Source: Camillea tinctor
Taxonomy: Eukaryota; Ascomycota; Sordariomycetes; Xylariales; Xylariaceae
Assembly (NCBI GenBank): GCA_022578605.1
Contig: MU394082.1
Location: 248,001 to 312,000, forward strand
Direction: 5' to 3'
Length of the DNA: 64,000 bases
This document shows, in pieces, positions 46,137-58,500 of the stretch (the stretch's first letter is position 1; every line of letters begins with the position of its first letter). The notes below the pieces were generated by a model. The model did no database searches and was not told the origin of the DNA. It was given only the letters and a program-made list of their open reading frames with translations. The position numbers and the translations under genes were made by a program.

Positions 46137-46460
46137 TCAACTCGACCACCCGCCAATGACTTCTCCCTTGATCATCGTCGGCTCGATATTGGTGTACTTG
46201 GGTATGTCGGCGAAGATGTCCTTGGCTTCGGGACTGGCGCCGGCGGCCTTCCAGGCTTCCATGCTCTCCCACGTGATCACCACTTCAAGGAGCGTGTCAT
46301 TGGCGCCATCGTCGAGGGGCTTGATGACGGACCAACTACGCAGGCCCTTGGGCCCCCATACCTCCGACACGTGCTTCATGTGTTTGTTGATATAGAAGTC
46401 GTTATCGAAGCGCGCATCGGGCTTGTTGGGGTAGCCTACTACGACGATGAAGGGTGCCAT
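46137..46460 (-). CDS. EthD-domain protein (dimeric ferredoxin-like fold)
   Basis: A single frame of 107 residues, the usual size of one EthD/dimeric alpha-beta barrel unit. It begins MAPFIVVVGYPNKPDARFDN and contains a YINKHMKHVSEVWGPKGLRSW segment whose conserved His and aromatic positions are typical of the family, and ends IPKYTNIEPTMIKGEVIGGW. Related small proteins act in ether degradation, polyketide cyclisation or decarboxylation, but many have no known role. No membrane or signal sequence. It might act with the nearby reductase and hydrolase, but the 1.1-kb distance leaves this open. Confidence 0.8.
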   Translation of the reverse strand: MAPFIVVVGYPNKPDARFDNDFYINKHMKHVSEVWGPKGLRSWSVIKPLDDGANDTLLEVVITWESMEAWKAAGASPEAKDIFADIPKYTNIEPTMIKGEVIGGWSS

Positions 46461-47769
46461 TTTTATGATTGGAAATTTCTATATGTCTGGTAGGGAGAAG
46501 GGGGCGAAAGGTTGATTCCGGATTGATGATGTACGGTGGGTAGAGTAATAGGAGTTAGGACTTGTGATGGCCTCTTGGGTTTTGTTTGTTTCTTGGTTTA
46601 ACGAGTAGTCGTTAAAAGTAGGGATTAGAACAGTCTAAATAACGATAGGTATCTATCATCTATGGAAGTCAGTCCGAGGGTGCTTTTCCCTCCCTCATTA
46701 TTATCAAACACCGAGCCTGCTGCTTTGCTCAGACCCTCGAGCGCATGCATACTTGCTCGGCTATTCGTGTTATCTAGCTGAGCTATTCACTCCGGTCCTA
46801 ACTATATCTGCAGCCACTTGTACATCAACCTCGCATAGTCCTTGATTAAGAAAGCAGAGAATTTTGTTCGGAGTTAATGATTATAAAGCCAGCAGGAATT
46901 GATCCAGGGCAGAGTATCGACTAATAGAATACCGAAAATAGAGCCTTAGTTAAAAGTTCTCTTTCTGTTTTTCGGGGTTTAATAGGTGCTTCAGCAGCAC
47001 AATCTTCCTTACTCCGGTCCAAACCCTGAAATTAAGTTATGTTATCATAGGCAGGGAAACCGGAATAATGGATCGACCCCCTTAGGTTGATCTGCTTACG
47101 TTTGAAGGTACATGTCTGGTTGTTCAATTGTTGTTCAAATATTTGAAGCTGACTAGAACTAGATGTTGCATCACTCAGTATAGATCTGAGGGCTAACCTA
47201 ACAAGAGGGGTAGAGGGACGAGGACAATGTTATTTACTTCATTCTTGACCCATGTCCCCTTCCCTTTTCCCATTAAGTTAGATTCAATGATTCAAATGTT
47301 TAGAAATGTGATCAATTAAATCGGCATGGGATTGTTCGCGGAGATATATCTTAGCAGAACTAGAAAAGCGTTTGTGAAAATAATAAGCACAACATAACAA
47401 CTCAAGTTACGTCTTGATTGGCACATAGCATTTTTCTAATAAACTTAAGACACGATTATAAGATCCCAGCACCTAGGTTAAGAAAATTTAAACTAGAAAA
47501 TACTTGAGTACAGCTAGAACCAGGAGAACGACGGTATATCTAGGCGAATCATGAACAGTTTAAAATAACATTTTAAATCATGTCATTTATAAAGTCTTGC
47601 AAACCTAATTAAATCTAGTAATTATGTATTGATACGCTAGTTACCGCAATCAGGGGAAAAGATGCTATATGCCTCTTTCGAAAGGCATGCACATGCATAA
47701 TTTACTAATTATGATTATGGAGGTAGGTAAGGTAGTTTGAGTTGATAGACGAAGCGCGCTCTCGTAGGG
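46461..47769. other. AT-rich intergenic spacer
   Basis: 1.3 kb between the EthD and GH43 genes, AT-rich with no recognisable gene, RNA or repeat. It should hold the EthD promoter and the GH43 3' UTR. Confidence 0.4.
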
Positions 47770-49174
47770 TCATGATGTCTGGGTAAGTGCCTGTTGGCCT
47801 GCTGGCACCGAGAAGGGTCCGTTCTCTGCCAAGGGGAAATTTGGTGTCCCGTCCTCGTTCCACGTAAATTTCTGTATTCTCGCCGTTCGAAAGATATCGG
47901 CAGTAGGGTTTGCAGTCGTCTGTGCGTGGTATACTATGTAATCTTCCGACCCATCGGGAGAAGTGACGAAGCTTGCGTGACCTAGACGGGGGAATCAGTA
48001 ATTAACTCACCATCCAAACCCTAGGCTATTGCGTAAATAGGAGCTTACCGGTCCCATAAACACCCGCTACAGGGTTCTGATGGAAGACACAGCCAGCCGT
48101 GTGCTTTTTCCACGATGTGTATTCCATCGGATCATTGCCTATCAATTCAAGCATACCCAAGCAATAGAACGGAGTGTTTACTCGCGCTGCCGAGTAAATC
48201 ACGAAGTTCTGACCTGTCTTGGGGTTTGTGAGTTGCTGCGGACCTTCGTTTGTCGCAAGTCTCACTGGACGTCCATACTAAGAATGCAGGTATTAGCACG
48301 ATGGTACTGCGAAATTAGACTCCTTGAGGTGAAGCAGCGTACCGGTACTTGTTCCCACGGCTCATTCGGGACGCTGATCAACCGGCGTTCTAAGAGAGTA
48401 GAGGTCACAGTCCATGGGTTCGACATCTTGGTGATGCAGAGGTTGGCGGGCCATGACGAATATTTGTGCTCCCAGCAGGAATATATGTGGTACAGGTTGT
48501 TATTGAAGTTGAAATACGTCCCATCAATGGCGAACTGGTCATAGGTGTCTAGCATGGGCTTCATTGACCAGCTTGCAGCCCATGGGTCAGGACCATCAGC
48601 CTCTAGAACGAACATGCGATGGTTAATGGCCTACGGATATTCGGGTTAGTTGAATTTCCGCCCCAGCGCCTTGAAGTGTCATCGACAGACTTACGGGACA
48701 GTTGATTGGACACATCGCATCCAACAGCGGTGGAGGGTTATCTCCATCTGATGTAGCGGTAAATATGACATACCAAGATCCAGAGATGTTATGAATCTCG
48801 GGAGCCCACAAGCTGGTTGACCAGGGCTCTCCACTGTTCGGGTCTGGATTGAACACGACCCGACTCTCTGATTCATCCCAGTTATCTGTTAGATACCGCG
48901 AACGCCTCAATGTGATGTTGGAATTAGTTGTATATGTGAATAAGTACCAATCAGCACCGTCCGTGGTATATCTGGTCATGAAAGGGTCGCCGACATTGAG
49001 AGTCATAACAGGATTTGAGAACGTGGCATTGGTTGTTTTATTCGTGCCGACAACTGACGGGTCCCATCCCTGTGAGCTACCCTTATTCGGGTCGAAGACT
49101 TGTCCACTCACAGTAGCTATCCCGAAGAGACAGGATGCCAAAGTGGTAACGAGGCTGGTAAACCGCGTCTTCAT
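47770..49174 (-). CDS. Secreted glycoside hydrolase, family GH43-like (arabinanase/arabinofuranosidase type)
   Basis: Four exons: 48695-49174, 48343-48630, 48049-48277 and 47770-47981, giving 402 residues. The N-terminus (MKTRFTSLVTTLASCLFGIATVSG) is a clear signal peptide, so the enzyme is secreted. Five-bladed propeller landmarks are in order: VGDPFMTRY (catalytic base Asp region), SLWAPEIHNISGSWYVIF, the YDQFAIDGTYFNF segment (Asp that tunes the acid), and ATNEGPQQL (catalytic Glu). Several Asn-X-Thr/Ser sites suggest N-glycosylation. GH43 enzymes remove arabinose or xylose from plant cell-wall polysaccharides, which fits a plant-associated or saprotrophic fungus. All junctions keep frame; the exon 2 donor GTACGC is atypical. 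No cellulose-binding module is present. Confidence 0.88.
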
Positions 49175-51216
49175 CTCGACCCTAGGTTAGTAATAAGAAA
49201 CTCCTCGTGGGAAGGAGAAGAGAGGTTGAGGACGGGGGGTAGAGAGAGGAATAATTAGGTAGATTTCGAGAACCGAGACATTTTTCAGAGGTTTGATGCT
49301 GGTAAATAAATAACCAGATGTCTTGCCCTACCAGCTACGACCCTGACCATAATCCACACTTACCATGGCTCCATGCCGCGGAACTAATCCTCAGATCTTT
49401 GCCTTCACGATGGGCTACATAAATCTTGGAGCTACCACTACCCCGCAATCAATATCCCTGCGAATTCTGGGGTGGCAATCCATGTAGGTATTGTACAGTA
49501 GGTTATGCATGTATCGTCGTCGGGATAAACTGGGCTGGAAGGATTGGCGGTGATGAGGGGAGGGGTTGTTGTTATTGCTGTTGTTGACATTGGCAGTACA
49601 CCGATGAGACGTCCAAGCTTGGGCGGTCTCAAGGTATGGCATGACTGTCAATGTATTTACAAGTACAGATCTGAAGCCGTCGACCCCTCATCACTCATAC
49701 TCATCGCATAGGATTTGAAAGCAAAGATAGGTGGAAATTCCTTGTTTTTATTTATCCTCCACGTACCTAGTCTCGAAGAATGCGATCTAAGACAAATCTT
49801 TGATGGTCACCACGGCCGCTAAACCTGGACTTCGCATGTACTATGAGCTTTGAAGCCTTCAATGGTACTTTACTCAGGAACCTGGCGAATCAGTGATGTA
49901 GGGAAAAGTGGCCGGGGAGAGTCAAATGGTTCCCTGCTTTGCTGATCTCCATGCCAGGCAGGCCTATCAGGGATAGTTTGAGAACCACCAAGAAAGCATA
50001 TGCTGAGCCCTACAAAATAAATAAAAGCAGACAGGTATGTGGGCTCGAACTCGGTAACTTCTTGAAGAGATATTGACATATACCGTGAAGTTTCTCCTCA
50101 GTAGATCCTCATACAATTCGATCTTTCTATGTATTCCCATTTCGAGTTATATGCATCGCTATATTCTCCCATTTCCCTACCTACCTAGTCAAGTACTTAG
50201 CCCAATACAATGGCACCCACCAACCGACTTGTCTTTCAGGGCACACTCTCGTACTTGGTCTTTAACTACTCTGTACCAAGGACACAATTTTAACACTAAA
50301 CCCTCAAGATCTTCAACAACAGTCTTTTCCTACCGCGCCCCTTCTTCTAGTCCTTAAATTAATATTGGTTCTTCTTCCTCCCATTAATTTTCCGCTCGTG
50401 CAGCCCGATATATCCCTTGTTGGATCGCTATGTTATTCGACACGCCTCGTATGCTGTCAGGCTTGCCGTGCCCGCCAAAAGTCCGCCAAGATATGCACGG
50501 TCTTGTACTAACCTAACATACTCAGCAACCTTTACCACCGACGTTGTGCTATCAAGCATGTCGCTGATCAGCAGCGGTATTACAAGATAAATATCTGGTA
50601 AGCATAAATGTGTCGCTAACCACTTAGACGTAACCTACCTAATTGGTTTTCAAGCTTATTTACCTGACTACATACGCACAGCACTTCTATGTCCCTTTCA
50701 GATAGAATGGACTTCATAGGCAGTTTCAGCAATAGCACACAGAAGGTCGGTGTTTCTTTGAATCGACCTACCCTCCCGCTTTCATTTGGAGTTGAGGAAA
50801 ATGATATAGATCGATTCGTTTAAAGTTCTCTATCCTTCTAACCTTAGGTCGTATAAGTTGCTGCCCTCATTTATGCAAATAGCTTACCCAGCAATATCAT
50901 CTCCGGGCTTGGGGTAGGTCTCTATATATAAACAACCAAGAAGGGGTTGTTCAGCAAGAATGTTGATTCTGAGTTCACGCTATGCACGTCCCTAGATGAG
51001 GAATATATATATATATAACCACATAGGATGGTAGATAGTTAGTTTGTTGACTAAACAGGCAACATACCTAGGTAGACATGGATATACAAGAGCTTTCCAC
51101 ACTCCCATTCAACACTATACAATTAATTCATATGCAGCTATGAAGATCTTCTGTAATATAGGTATTGTGAGAAGCAAGTGTCATAGATTTTTATTCAAAT
51201 AGATTTGGTCAACTAC

Positions 51217-51317
51217 TGTTATGGGGACTAGGGGAACTAGGGACCACAGTCCCTAGTCCCTAGTCCCTCACAGCCTCATACAACTGTTGGTAGGGGGTCT
51301 CCTCTATCTCCAGTTCA
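51217..51317. mobile_element. LTR-like element, internally deleted copy 2
   Basis: A 101-bp relative of the element at 21319-21762. It begins TGTTATGGGGACTAGGGG and ends CTATCTCCAGTTCA, so it keeps TG...CA ends, and is flanked by the 4-bp direct repeat CTAC (51213-51216 and 51318-51321). Its last 75-80 bp are nearly identical to copy 1, but about 340 bp of the middle are missing. Different target-site repeats show two independent insertions. No coding capacity. Confidence 0.75.
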
Positions 51318-52400
51318 CTACGAATCGCATTTCTTTCCCATAATAGTTCCTATTCTTGGATGATATTTCAACATTTCCAACGCATCATTCAGCCTACTTA
51401 CGTGCGACAAGTTGATAGTGTCCCCCTTATACATGGATAGGCTATTAGACTCTTGTTGATTATTACATGCCAAGCTTCTGTGTTTCGTTTCTCTATTGTG
51501 AGTTGCATTCTATTGATGTCACGTTAGTTCTTTCCCTTGATGCTTCTAGGTAAATCTTGATAAAAGTCCTAACGGCCCATAAAATTCAAAAGATATGAAG
51601 AGAAAGAATATGATAATTAACTAGTTTCAATTCATGAAATTCTGTGCATTCAGCATTTTTATTTTAAGTAATACTTACATTAATGGGCCCCTTGAGAATA
51701 CCTCCTGTTTTGCCCCCTTCCCCTTTTCACCATAACGCTAGCAACACAGGCATCCCACCATAGACATCCTGATTCACCTCCGCAGTAGACAACAGCTAAC
51801 AGCCTTATATGTATGAATCGAACTCAGCTCTAACAGATGACAAATATTCGGCTGGTGTGGATCTTTCGGTCCCGACTCCTAAGCGATAGGATTCGCCGAG
51901 ATGGTTGAACCCCGGCCACCAGGTAGTGCGCGCCGATATCCCACGAGGGCTACGACTAACACGCAGACCAACCTTTCCCTGCCAAACCCCATCACCACAG
52001 GACTCTCATCCTTGGTGAAACATGGCGGGCATGAAAAATACCTCGCAAAGGCAACATGTTGTGACTGGACCTGCGGGGTCGTGATTGTATAGCTACTTTG
52101 TCCTAGTCGCAACTTGTCAGCATGCCGGAAGCATCCTTTTAATCCATGATCTTCACGGACATCTACCCTTTCTAAATTAATTAGTGCCTCGTGGCCACGC
52201 GCTACGGTTACATGAGGCCTTCCCTGGTAGCCTATGTCTAAAAATACAATGAACGTCGCGTATGTAAATGAGATGTGTGAAGCTGCTAGTAGAAGCAAAT
52301 CCACCTCAAAGCCCTCCACATTATATGAGCCAATCGGGACATGTCAGATTGAGACAGCTGTGCAAGTACGCCGCTCCGGTAATCCTAGAAAACTAAACAT

Positions 52401-52555
52401 AGACATTCTCACGATCATTATTTACACCCTCGCCAGCCCTTTTTTTCTACTGTGGGGCGCCGCAGAAAAGATATATTCTGAGTGAACGTTTTCGCTGGTC
52501 TCCACTGTAGAAAAAAGGGCTGGCGAGGGTGTTAATAATGATCGTGAGGATGTCG
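52401..52555. repeat. Inverted repeat with 55-bp arms (foldback)
   Basis: The left arm 52401-52455 and right arm 52502-52555 are reverse complements with only a few mismatches and one T-run length difference, separated by 46 bp. Transcribed or single-stranded, this would form a long hairpin. The arms are coding-like: the plus-strand frame reads IDILTIIIYTLASPFF and the minus-strand arm reads the same peptide with one change. No terminal direct repeat was found, so it is not clearly a transposon. Confidence 0.75.
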
Positions 52556-54263
52556 ATATTTCTGCAATCTCTAGAATCTTCTATTATTGCCTAGATAAGG
52601 ATCGTGACAGACAATGACCCTAAGAAAGGAACATCAGCCAAGTTGTAGGAAACTTTTCGTCATCTTCATAGGCGATGCTCGTGCAGGTGTTAAGAATAAT
52701 TAGAACCCCCCTCACTCCCCTCCCTCTCTCGCAAAGCACAGCTCGGGGAAAGTTTACCGAAAATCTCACGTTTTCCCCATAGTTGACATTAGAAGCGTGG
52801 AGCATCGTAGCCACAATGGTATTTATCGTACTTATGTACATAGAAGTCAGCTCACATCCAGGGTATTTTATAGCTAGTCAGGGCTCACGCTTTTGTGTGT
52901 TGACTCAGTATCGCCAATGATGACATGTTAACTCATTGCAAAGGAGGACGGCTAGAGGGGTGGGTAGGGCTTTTCCGTAGGAACGACTCTGTGTAAGACC
53001 CTGGAGGGCCCTAGGCTTGCAAATTTCTCCGCGAAGCGCTTGCTTAATGATCCACCTGCGAAGAGTAACAAGGGGAAGCGGTTCAATCAAGAAATTGCCC
53101 GTGTTATAAATAAGATGGCCTAGGTATTCAAGATATAACTAATTCAGATCTAGCCTTTTTCGCTCAAGGGTGCTTTGTGACAGCGACGATAGTTGGGCAT
53201 TGCAGGTTTCGCATAGCTATAACAGATATTGGAAAACCTATTAGTTACAGAAATGCTTAACCTTTTTCTATGGTTTTAGAACAATGTTAAATTAGTAGGA
53301 TTTGAGTCGTCATATTCCTTTAGACTCGCTCCGTATAGAAAGTTAGTCCTCCAGCCTCCCCCCAACAAACGCCACAGAAGCTCTTCGATGTCAAAATACC
53401 CTATACTTGATACTTTGGCTGTTATTGTGTTCCTGTGAGACTATTATAAACATATATAATACATCTTATTGGACTTGATAAAACGGTTGTGGACTTAAGA
53501 ATGGAGTAAATGAATCCAATTTAGTAGCAGGGAACCTGGGATCGGTCATGATGTTAGGACTATCTACGCAAAGACACAGAATATATCACTTTCATCAAAT
53601 TACCGTATGTGCGTGTGCGGTGGTTGGAGGGAAGGGGGGGTAGCATCTCGCTCATATCATGAACGCCAACGGCCCAAGCAACGTAGACAGGCGACAATTT
53701 AGCACCTGCAACACTGTATACACTCATCACTCATTCTGGTAAAGCGGCATCTATTCAACTATGTAATGTTTGGAGTGAGAGAATAGGTCAATGTATTTGC
53801 CCTCTAGTGTCTTGTCCTTAGATTCATAACTTCTAGCAACCTTTTGTCTTGTTCCATTGTACATGTCTTATGTAATTCTATATCAAAGGGGCGGAATAAC
53901 CCCATCAGTGAGAATTACCGGGTCAAAATCTTTCTGTAGGACTACCTATGATATCAATAATACAGAGAGAAAAAAACATCGTAATACCACGCATACGCCG
54001 ACCTCGTAATGACTCGTTGGGTGACTATGAAGTCCCATAACCGAAAGCGCCAACCCACCGAAAAGAAGATCCGTGTATGTATGTATAAAGTATCTATATG
54101 ATGTGATCCCAGGGCGCAAGATTAATACATCGCATGGCCGATATCTCATAGGCATGCGGGCTTTGTCCCACTCTTTTTTATTATTATTTCCCCTTGTCCC
54201 CATCCTACAGGCTAAAGAAATGATTGACTGCATCGTGGCTCTGGAAATCTCGAAATGCGCAAC

Positions 54264-55593
54264 TTAGTGGGCTTCGATTTTAGCGTGGTCGATGGATTCT
54301 ACTGTCCAGCCGTCGTCTGCATCAACGGCTGCGCCGCGCTCCAAGAGCATAGCAGCCATGTCAGTGCGTCCGTTCATGACGGCACGCTGCAAAGCAGTGT
54401 ATCCTGCGCTGTCTCGTCCGTTAATGTTGACATCACAACGTTGGAGTAAAAGACGAAGGGTGTCAATGTGCCCACCAGCGACGGCGAAGTGCAGTAACGG
54501 CGCAGTTGTCTCGGGAAGCGAACTCCGCGTTTCTGGCATATCTCTAGGATTGACACTGGATAGGAAATTGGTAGTCAAAGAAGGATTAGCCGATCTATGG
54601 GCTGACTTCCTATCCAATTGAGACCACGCAGTAGAGCTATGCATGTCGGAGTCCGGAGATGTGGTGTAAGTGGCCGGAGTAGCTCCTCCTGCCACCCCAT
54701 CGTCTAGCGAATATGGTGGCTCAGAGTGGTATATAGACAGTCCTTCTGGGTTGTTATAGACGTTTAGACTACCGAATAAGTATGTTAGCTATAGAACTCG
54801 AATCTATAATGAGTAGCAGACGATGCCTCAGATGTTACCAACCTTGTAGAGACATGCAATGCATCATGGTTGTCTGTAGTATCCGTCGGTACCCACGGCA
54901 TAGGGCTAGGGCAACTCGATGTGAATATTGGTGGAATGCTATTACTTCGAAGATGAGGTGGTTGTTGTACGGGGCCTGAAGTCATGTTGGTCGTCAGGGC
55001 ACGAGTTCGTCGGTGTGGCGTGGGCGCCGGTGTCAACTCCGGTACCATCTCACTAGAAGATTGAAGATGTGGGAAGAATGCAGATGTATCAAAATTAACA
55101 GGGGGTTCTCTATCTGTCGCCATTCCAAGACCGTTCAACTGTTCCGGTCCAGAGGAATGAGACCATGACTGGAGATAGTCACTCAGCCGTCGTGATGATG
55201 TAGTCGTTGACGATGTAGGCTCAACGTTGTGTGATTGTAAGTCCTCTAGGCTAGAAGGACTCCTTTCACCGGAAGGGATTTCATGCTCAGGCGGGGGTGT
55301 AGTTGAAGGATCCGAGCTCATTGACTCTTGGAGCTGTTGGAGCTGCTTCTTCAATCTTTCAACTTCTTTAGTCCGATCCCTCATATTACGTCCTGCAGGA
55401 TATTTTAGCTCTGAGTAGGGTAAGTTTCACAGTGAAATATACACTTACGATATGCTCGTTGGGCAAGACGGTTCTGAATTTTCCGTCGTTCTGCAGCATC
55501 AGGGAGATTTCTCCAATCTTCATCAGGCTTCATCAAGTCCACATAGGATGTGGTCAGCGGGCGGCCGCTACGAGGTGAGGTTGTTCCTGACAT
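54264..55593 (-). CDS. bANK-type regulator: bZIP basic region plus ankyrin repeats (ToxE-like)
   Basis: Three exons: 55449-55593, 54843-55392 and 54264-54768, giving 399 residues. The last intron uses donor GTTGGT and an AGCTAAC branch site. The N-terminus holds a fungal basic region (AERRKIQNRLAQRAYRRNMR) followed by only a short Leu/Gln heptad segment (VERLKKQLQQLQE). A Ser/Pro/Thr-rich linker leads to C-terminal ankyrin repeats (LLHFAVAGGHIDTLRLLLQ, then GYTALQRAVMNGRTDMAAML). This is the bANK architecture of ToxE, the activator of the HC-toxin cluster in Cochliobolus, and of related cluster regulators. The protein should be a nuclear DNA-binding activator. Here it lies isolated in a gene desert, with no biosynthetic genes next to it, which is unusual for the type. 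Confidence 0.87.
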
Positions 55594-58500
55594 GACGAGA
55601 CCCGAGTGTGCTGGTGGTAAATGGGGATAAGGGTTGGAGAAGCCAAAGATTCGGGAAGGGGATGTATATAGGCTCTGGGGTAAGGGTAAAGACGGGGATT
55701 AGTCGAGAAATGTATAATCTTAGACCATCATGGTCCCTTCGGCGTAGAGTGACATAAGGTATGATTGGTCACAGTATGGATCCTACTAGAGAAGACAGTA
55801 CCGTACCTAGCGCTTCGGCTCGTTTTCTGTTCTCGCTCATATGCAGATGCTAGCTGATATGGATGTGACCACAAATATCGTTGAACCCAAAACCTGGTAA
55901 CAAGATGGGCGATACACTTTTCAAAGCACCGTCTTATCAACCCATTGTATGGCTTCTAAGACTAAACACAAGTACTTAACGAAATATCTGATCTCCTGGG
56001 GGTCGCTCAGCTCAGCAGCCGGGGAGACTTTTCCTGTGCAGAGATGACAGGATTTCGGACTGCGTGGTACATATAGATTGCCTACCTAGTTATTTCGCCC
56101 CTACTAATCATAACCTAGTGTTCTATGTATCATGATTCGGGCTTATTACTAGGTAGAAGGGGTGGAGGATTGCATCTCGACATGACGGACAGCGGAGGCT
56201 CGACGAGAGATGGCAAACTAAGAGATACCTATGAACTAGCCAAGAACTAACGCTGCTGCGCCAGGTATGCAGTGAGAAAAGACATCCACTGTCTCTGCAG
56301 CTGGGATCGATGTATGTACCCAGTACGGGCTGTCAGTGCAGCAAACGACAAACCAGGGGTCCAAATGTACTCTATATTACACTACCGGGCAGCGTGGCTT
56401 GCTCCTCCCCTGCTAATGAGGTAGTTGTGGGAGGAAGCGCCCATCCCAGCACATTGCCAAAGCCGTAAGAGGTATGTGTTGAGTGAAGTTCAGGTTACGT
56501 GTTTCGCCGTCGTTTACGAGGGTCCTTCAACCACCGGTTACAGTCTAGATTACCTTTCTTGGCGACGTCGATCCTACGCAACGCCACCACGAACCCCGTT
56601 GCGGAAATTCCTTAGCGTGTTTCCTAGGGTCGTGTTTCCTTCGAGGTTGTGAGCAAATACGGATCAGAACCCCCACAGACGATATAGCCCTAAGGCCCAC
56701 TGCTCTTGTAGTTTACAAATCGAGGGCTTTGGTGATGGTGGGAGAAGGCTACAACAAGGTCGCCGCAGCACCCTCCGATCTCCGGCTTGGGAGCAGTTGG
56801 CTCAAAGCTTCATAGTTACGGCAGTATACTAGCATCACATCATGCCGGTAGGGTTACCTGCCTTGTCTAGTCACTCCGTGTGACCGTTCCTGATTGACAC
56901 ACAGGACATTAAGATAGTAGATCTCTTGGTTGATAACATGTTTAGTATTGCTTGTCAAGTGTCTGAGATTAAGTCAAAAGGCAAAAACACAAAAAAAGAG
57001 AAGAAAATCAAATCGAGTGAGACAGATATGTCTGCACGTCATATGCCGCTCGAAGATCATGCCTGCCTATTTGGGTAAGGAGGGTGGGAAAGCGTTGCTT
57101 GGGAGGGGTGAGGGCGTCAGGACCCCTACTTGACTAAATGGAGTGGGAATAGACTATTTACATATTAGTGTAAAATGCTGGTCTTTCAAGGGGTTCGGAT
57201 TCCTTCTCGTGCTAGGGAAATAATCGCCAAATTCACTAGGGCCACTATCAGCGATCCGGAATCTGGATGATTCTATTCTTAAGAGCCCAGATATAGCATC
57301 GTTATGCCTCACACCATGGAGCTAGGGGCTCGGGCTTTACGCCTCGGGGAGCTGGGTAGATGAGCAGCGTTTATATGCCCTTTCATTACATAGGTTATCT
57401 CATTCCAACCATCCTCTAAAATACCAAGTAGAGCTAAAAGGATGATCCACTACTTCGTCTAAATTCAAAAAGGGGGTTGTTGAACAAGCTGTGGAGTTGT
57501 TGGATTATCAGGCGATTTTATATCTAACCTGGGTCAAAAATGCGCATTTCTGTCACAGCGAGTTACTTAACGTATTCACAAAATCCCCCATCGCGAGGGT
57601 TATAAGGACATCCGGCACATGTGTATGCTTGTTTTTGTATGTATGGAATTCGGACAACGCTAACAAGACGATCAGCTCGGGCGGGGCCGAAAATAGGGAA
57701 TCAACCCCAGCACAAAGTCCCAACTCGGATTCGACACAAATCTAGTAGGTTAATGAGTACCAGCAGACGATGATGTACGCTGGTTGGCCAACAGCACTGC
57801 ATAGTACTTCCATCTTAGCAAGAGTGCTTCGTGAAAGCTTCCATGTGTAATAAGATCTGCACGAACAAGGTTCCCTGTCTGCCTGTCTCGTACACTACAA
57901 GATGGCCCTGCTCCCCTTCCCCCCTTCCTCTCTTCTACAAAACCACGTTTCCTCGGGCTAGTCGAACGCCATAATATACATGTTGTTCGTCATTAACCCT
58001 CGAGAAATAATTTAAGGTAGGTTGGTAAGCATCACAATCATCTGAGATACATCATCGCATAGGTGGTTTGCGCGTTTCCTAGTGACCACTAACTCGCCCA
58101 ACGTGTATGATCCAATACAATTACATGAGAGAACGGGATATAACCCCAAACCGGAGGTACTAGTCGGCGAGGCAAACACAGCGGTCCTAGATAAAGCCCG
58201 ACAAAGCATGTCGCAAAGTTAGACTGTTAGGGTAGACGACGTTTTGGTCGTCGCGTGTATATCGTCCATGACATCTTAGATGAAGCCGACGGTCGGGGAG
58301 ACGCCTCCGGGTAAGCAGGATCGATATCATTATGGCAAGCCGGTCCTTGTCCATGAATCTACCGGAAACAACATTTGCAGGCCAGCTCAGCGACGATGAA
58401 TACTCGCTGTCCGGCTGTTCTTATGATGCCGGGACATAGATTGATTTCGGACATTCCTCCCACTCGAATCAATGCGTACTATCTGTCGTTTCAAAATGCC

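Larger units (their letters stand above)
49175..54263. other. Gene-poor AT-rich region with LTR-like copy and inverted repeat
   Basis: 5.1 kb without a confident gene. It contains an LTR-like element (51217-51317) and a foldback (52401-52555), described separately. A 146-codon minus-strand frame at 51879-52319 and its plus-strand shadow show no family signature and are not called. An AT run lies at 51005-51017. Confidence 0.5.

Noticed and set aside
51879..52319. 146-codon minus-strand open frame
   Set aside because: No recognisable motif, codon pattern unconvincing, and the opposite strand is also partly open; kept as intergenic.
57491..57745. 84-codon plus-strand frame in the right desert
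   Set aside because: Mixed composition, no family motif; expected by chance in AT-rich DNA.
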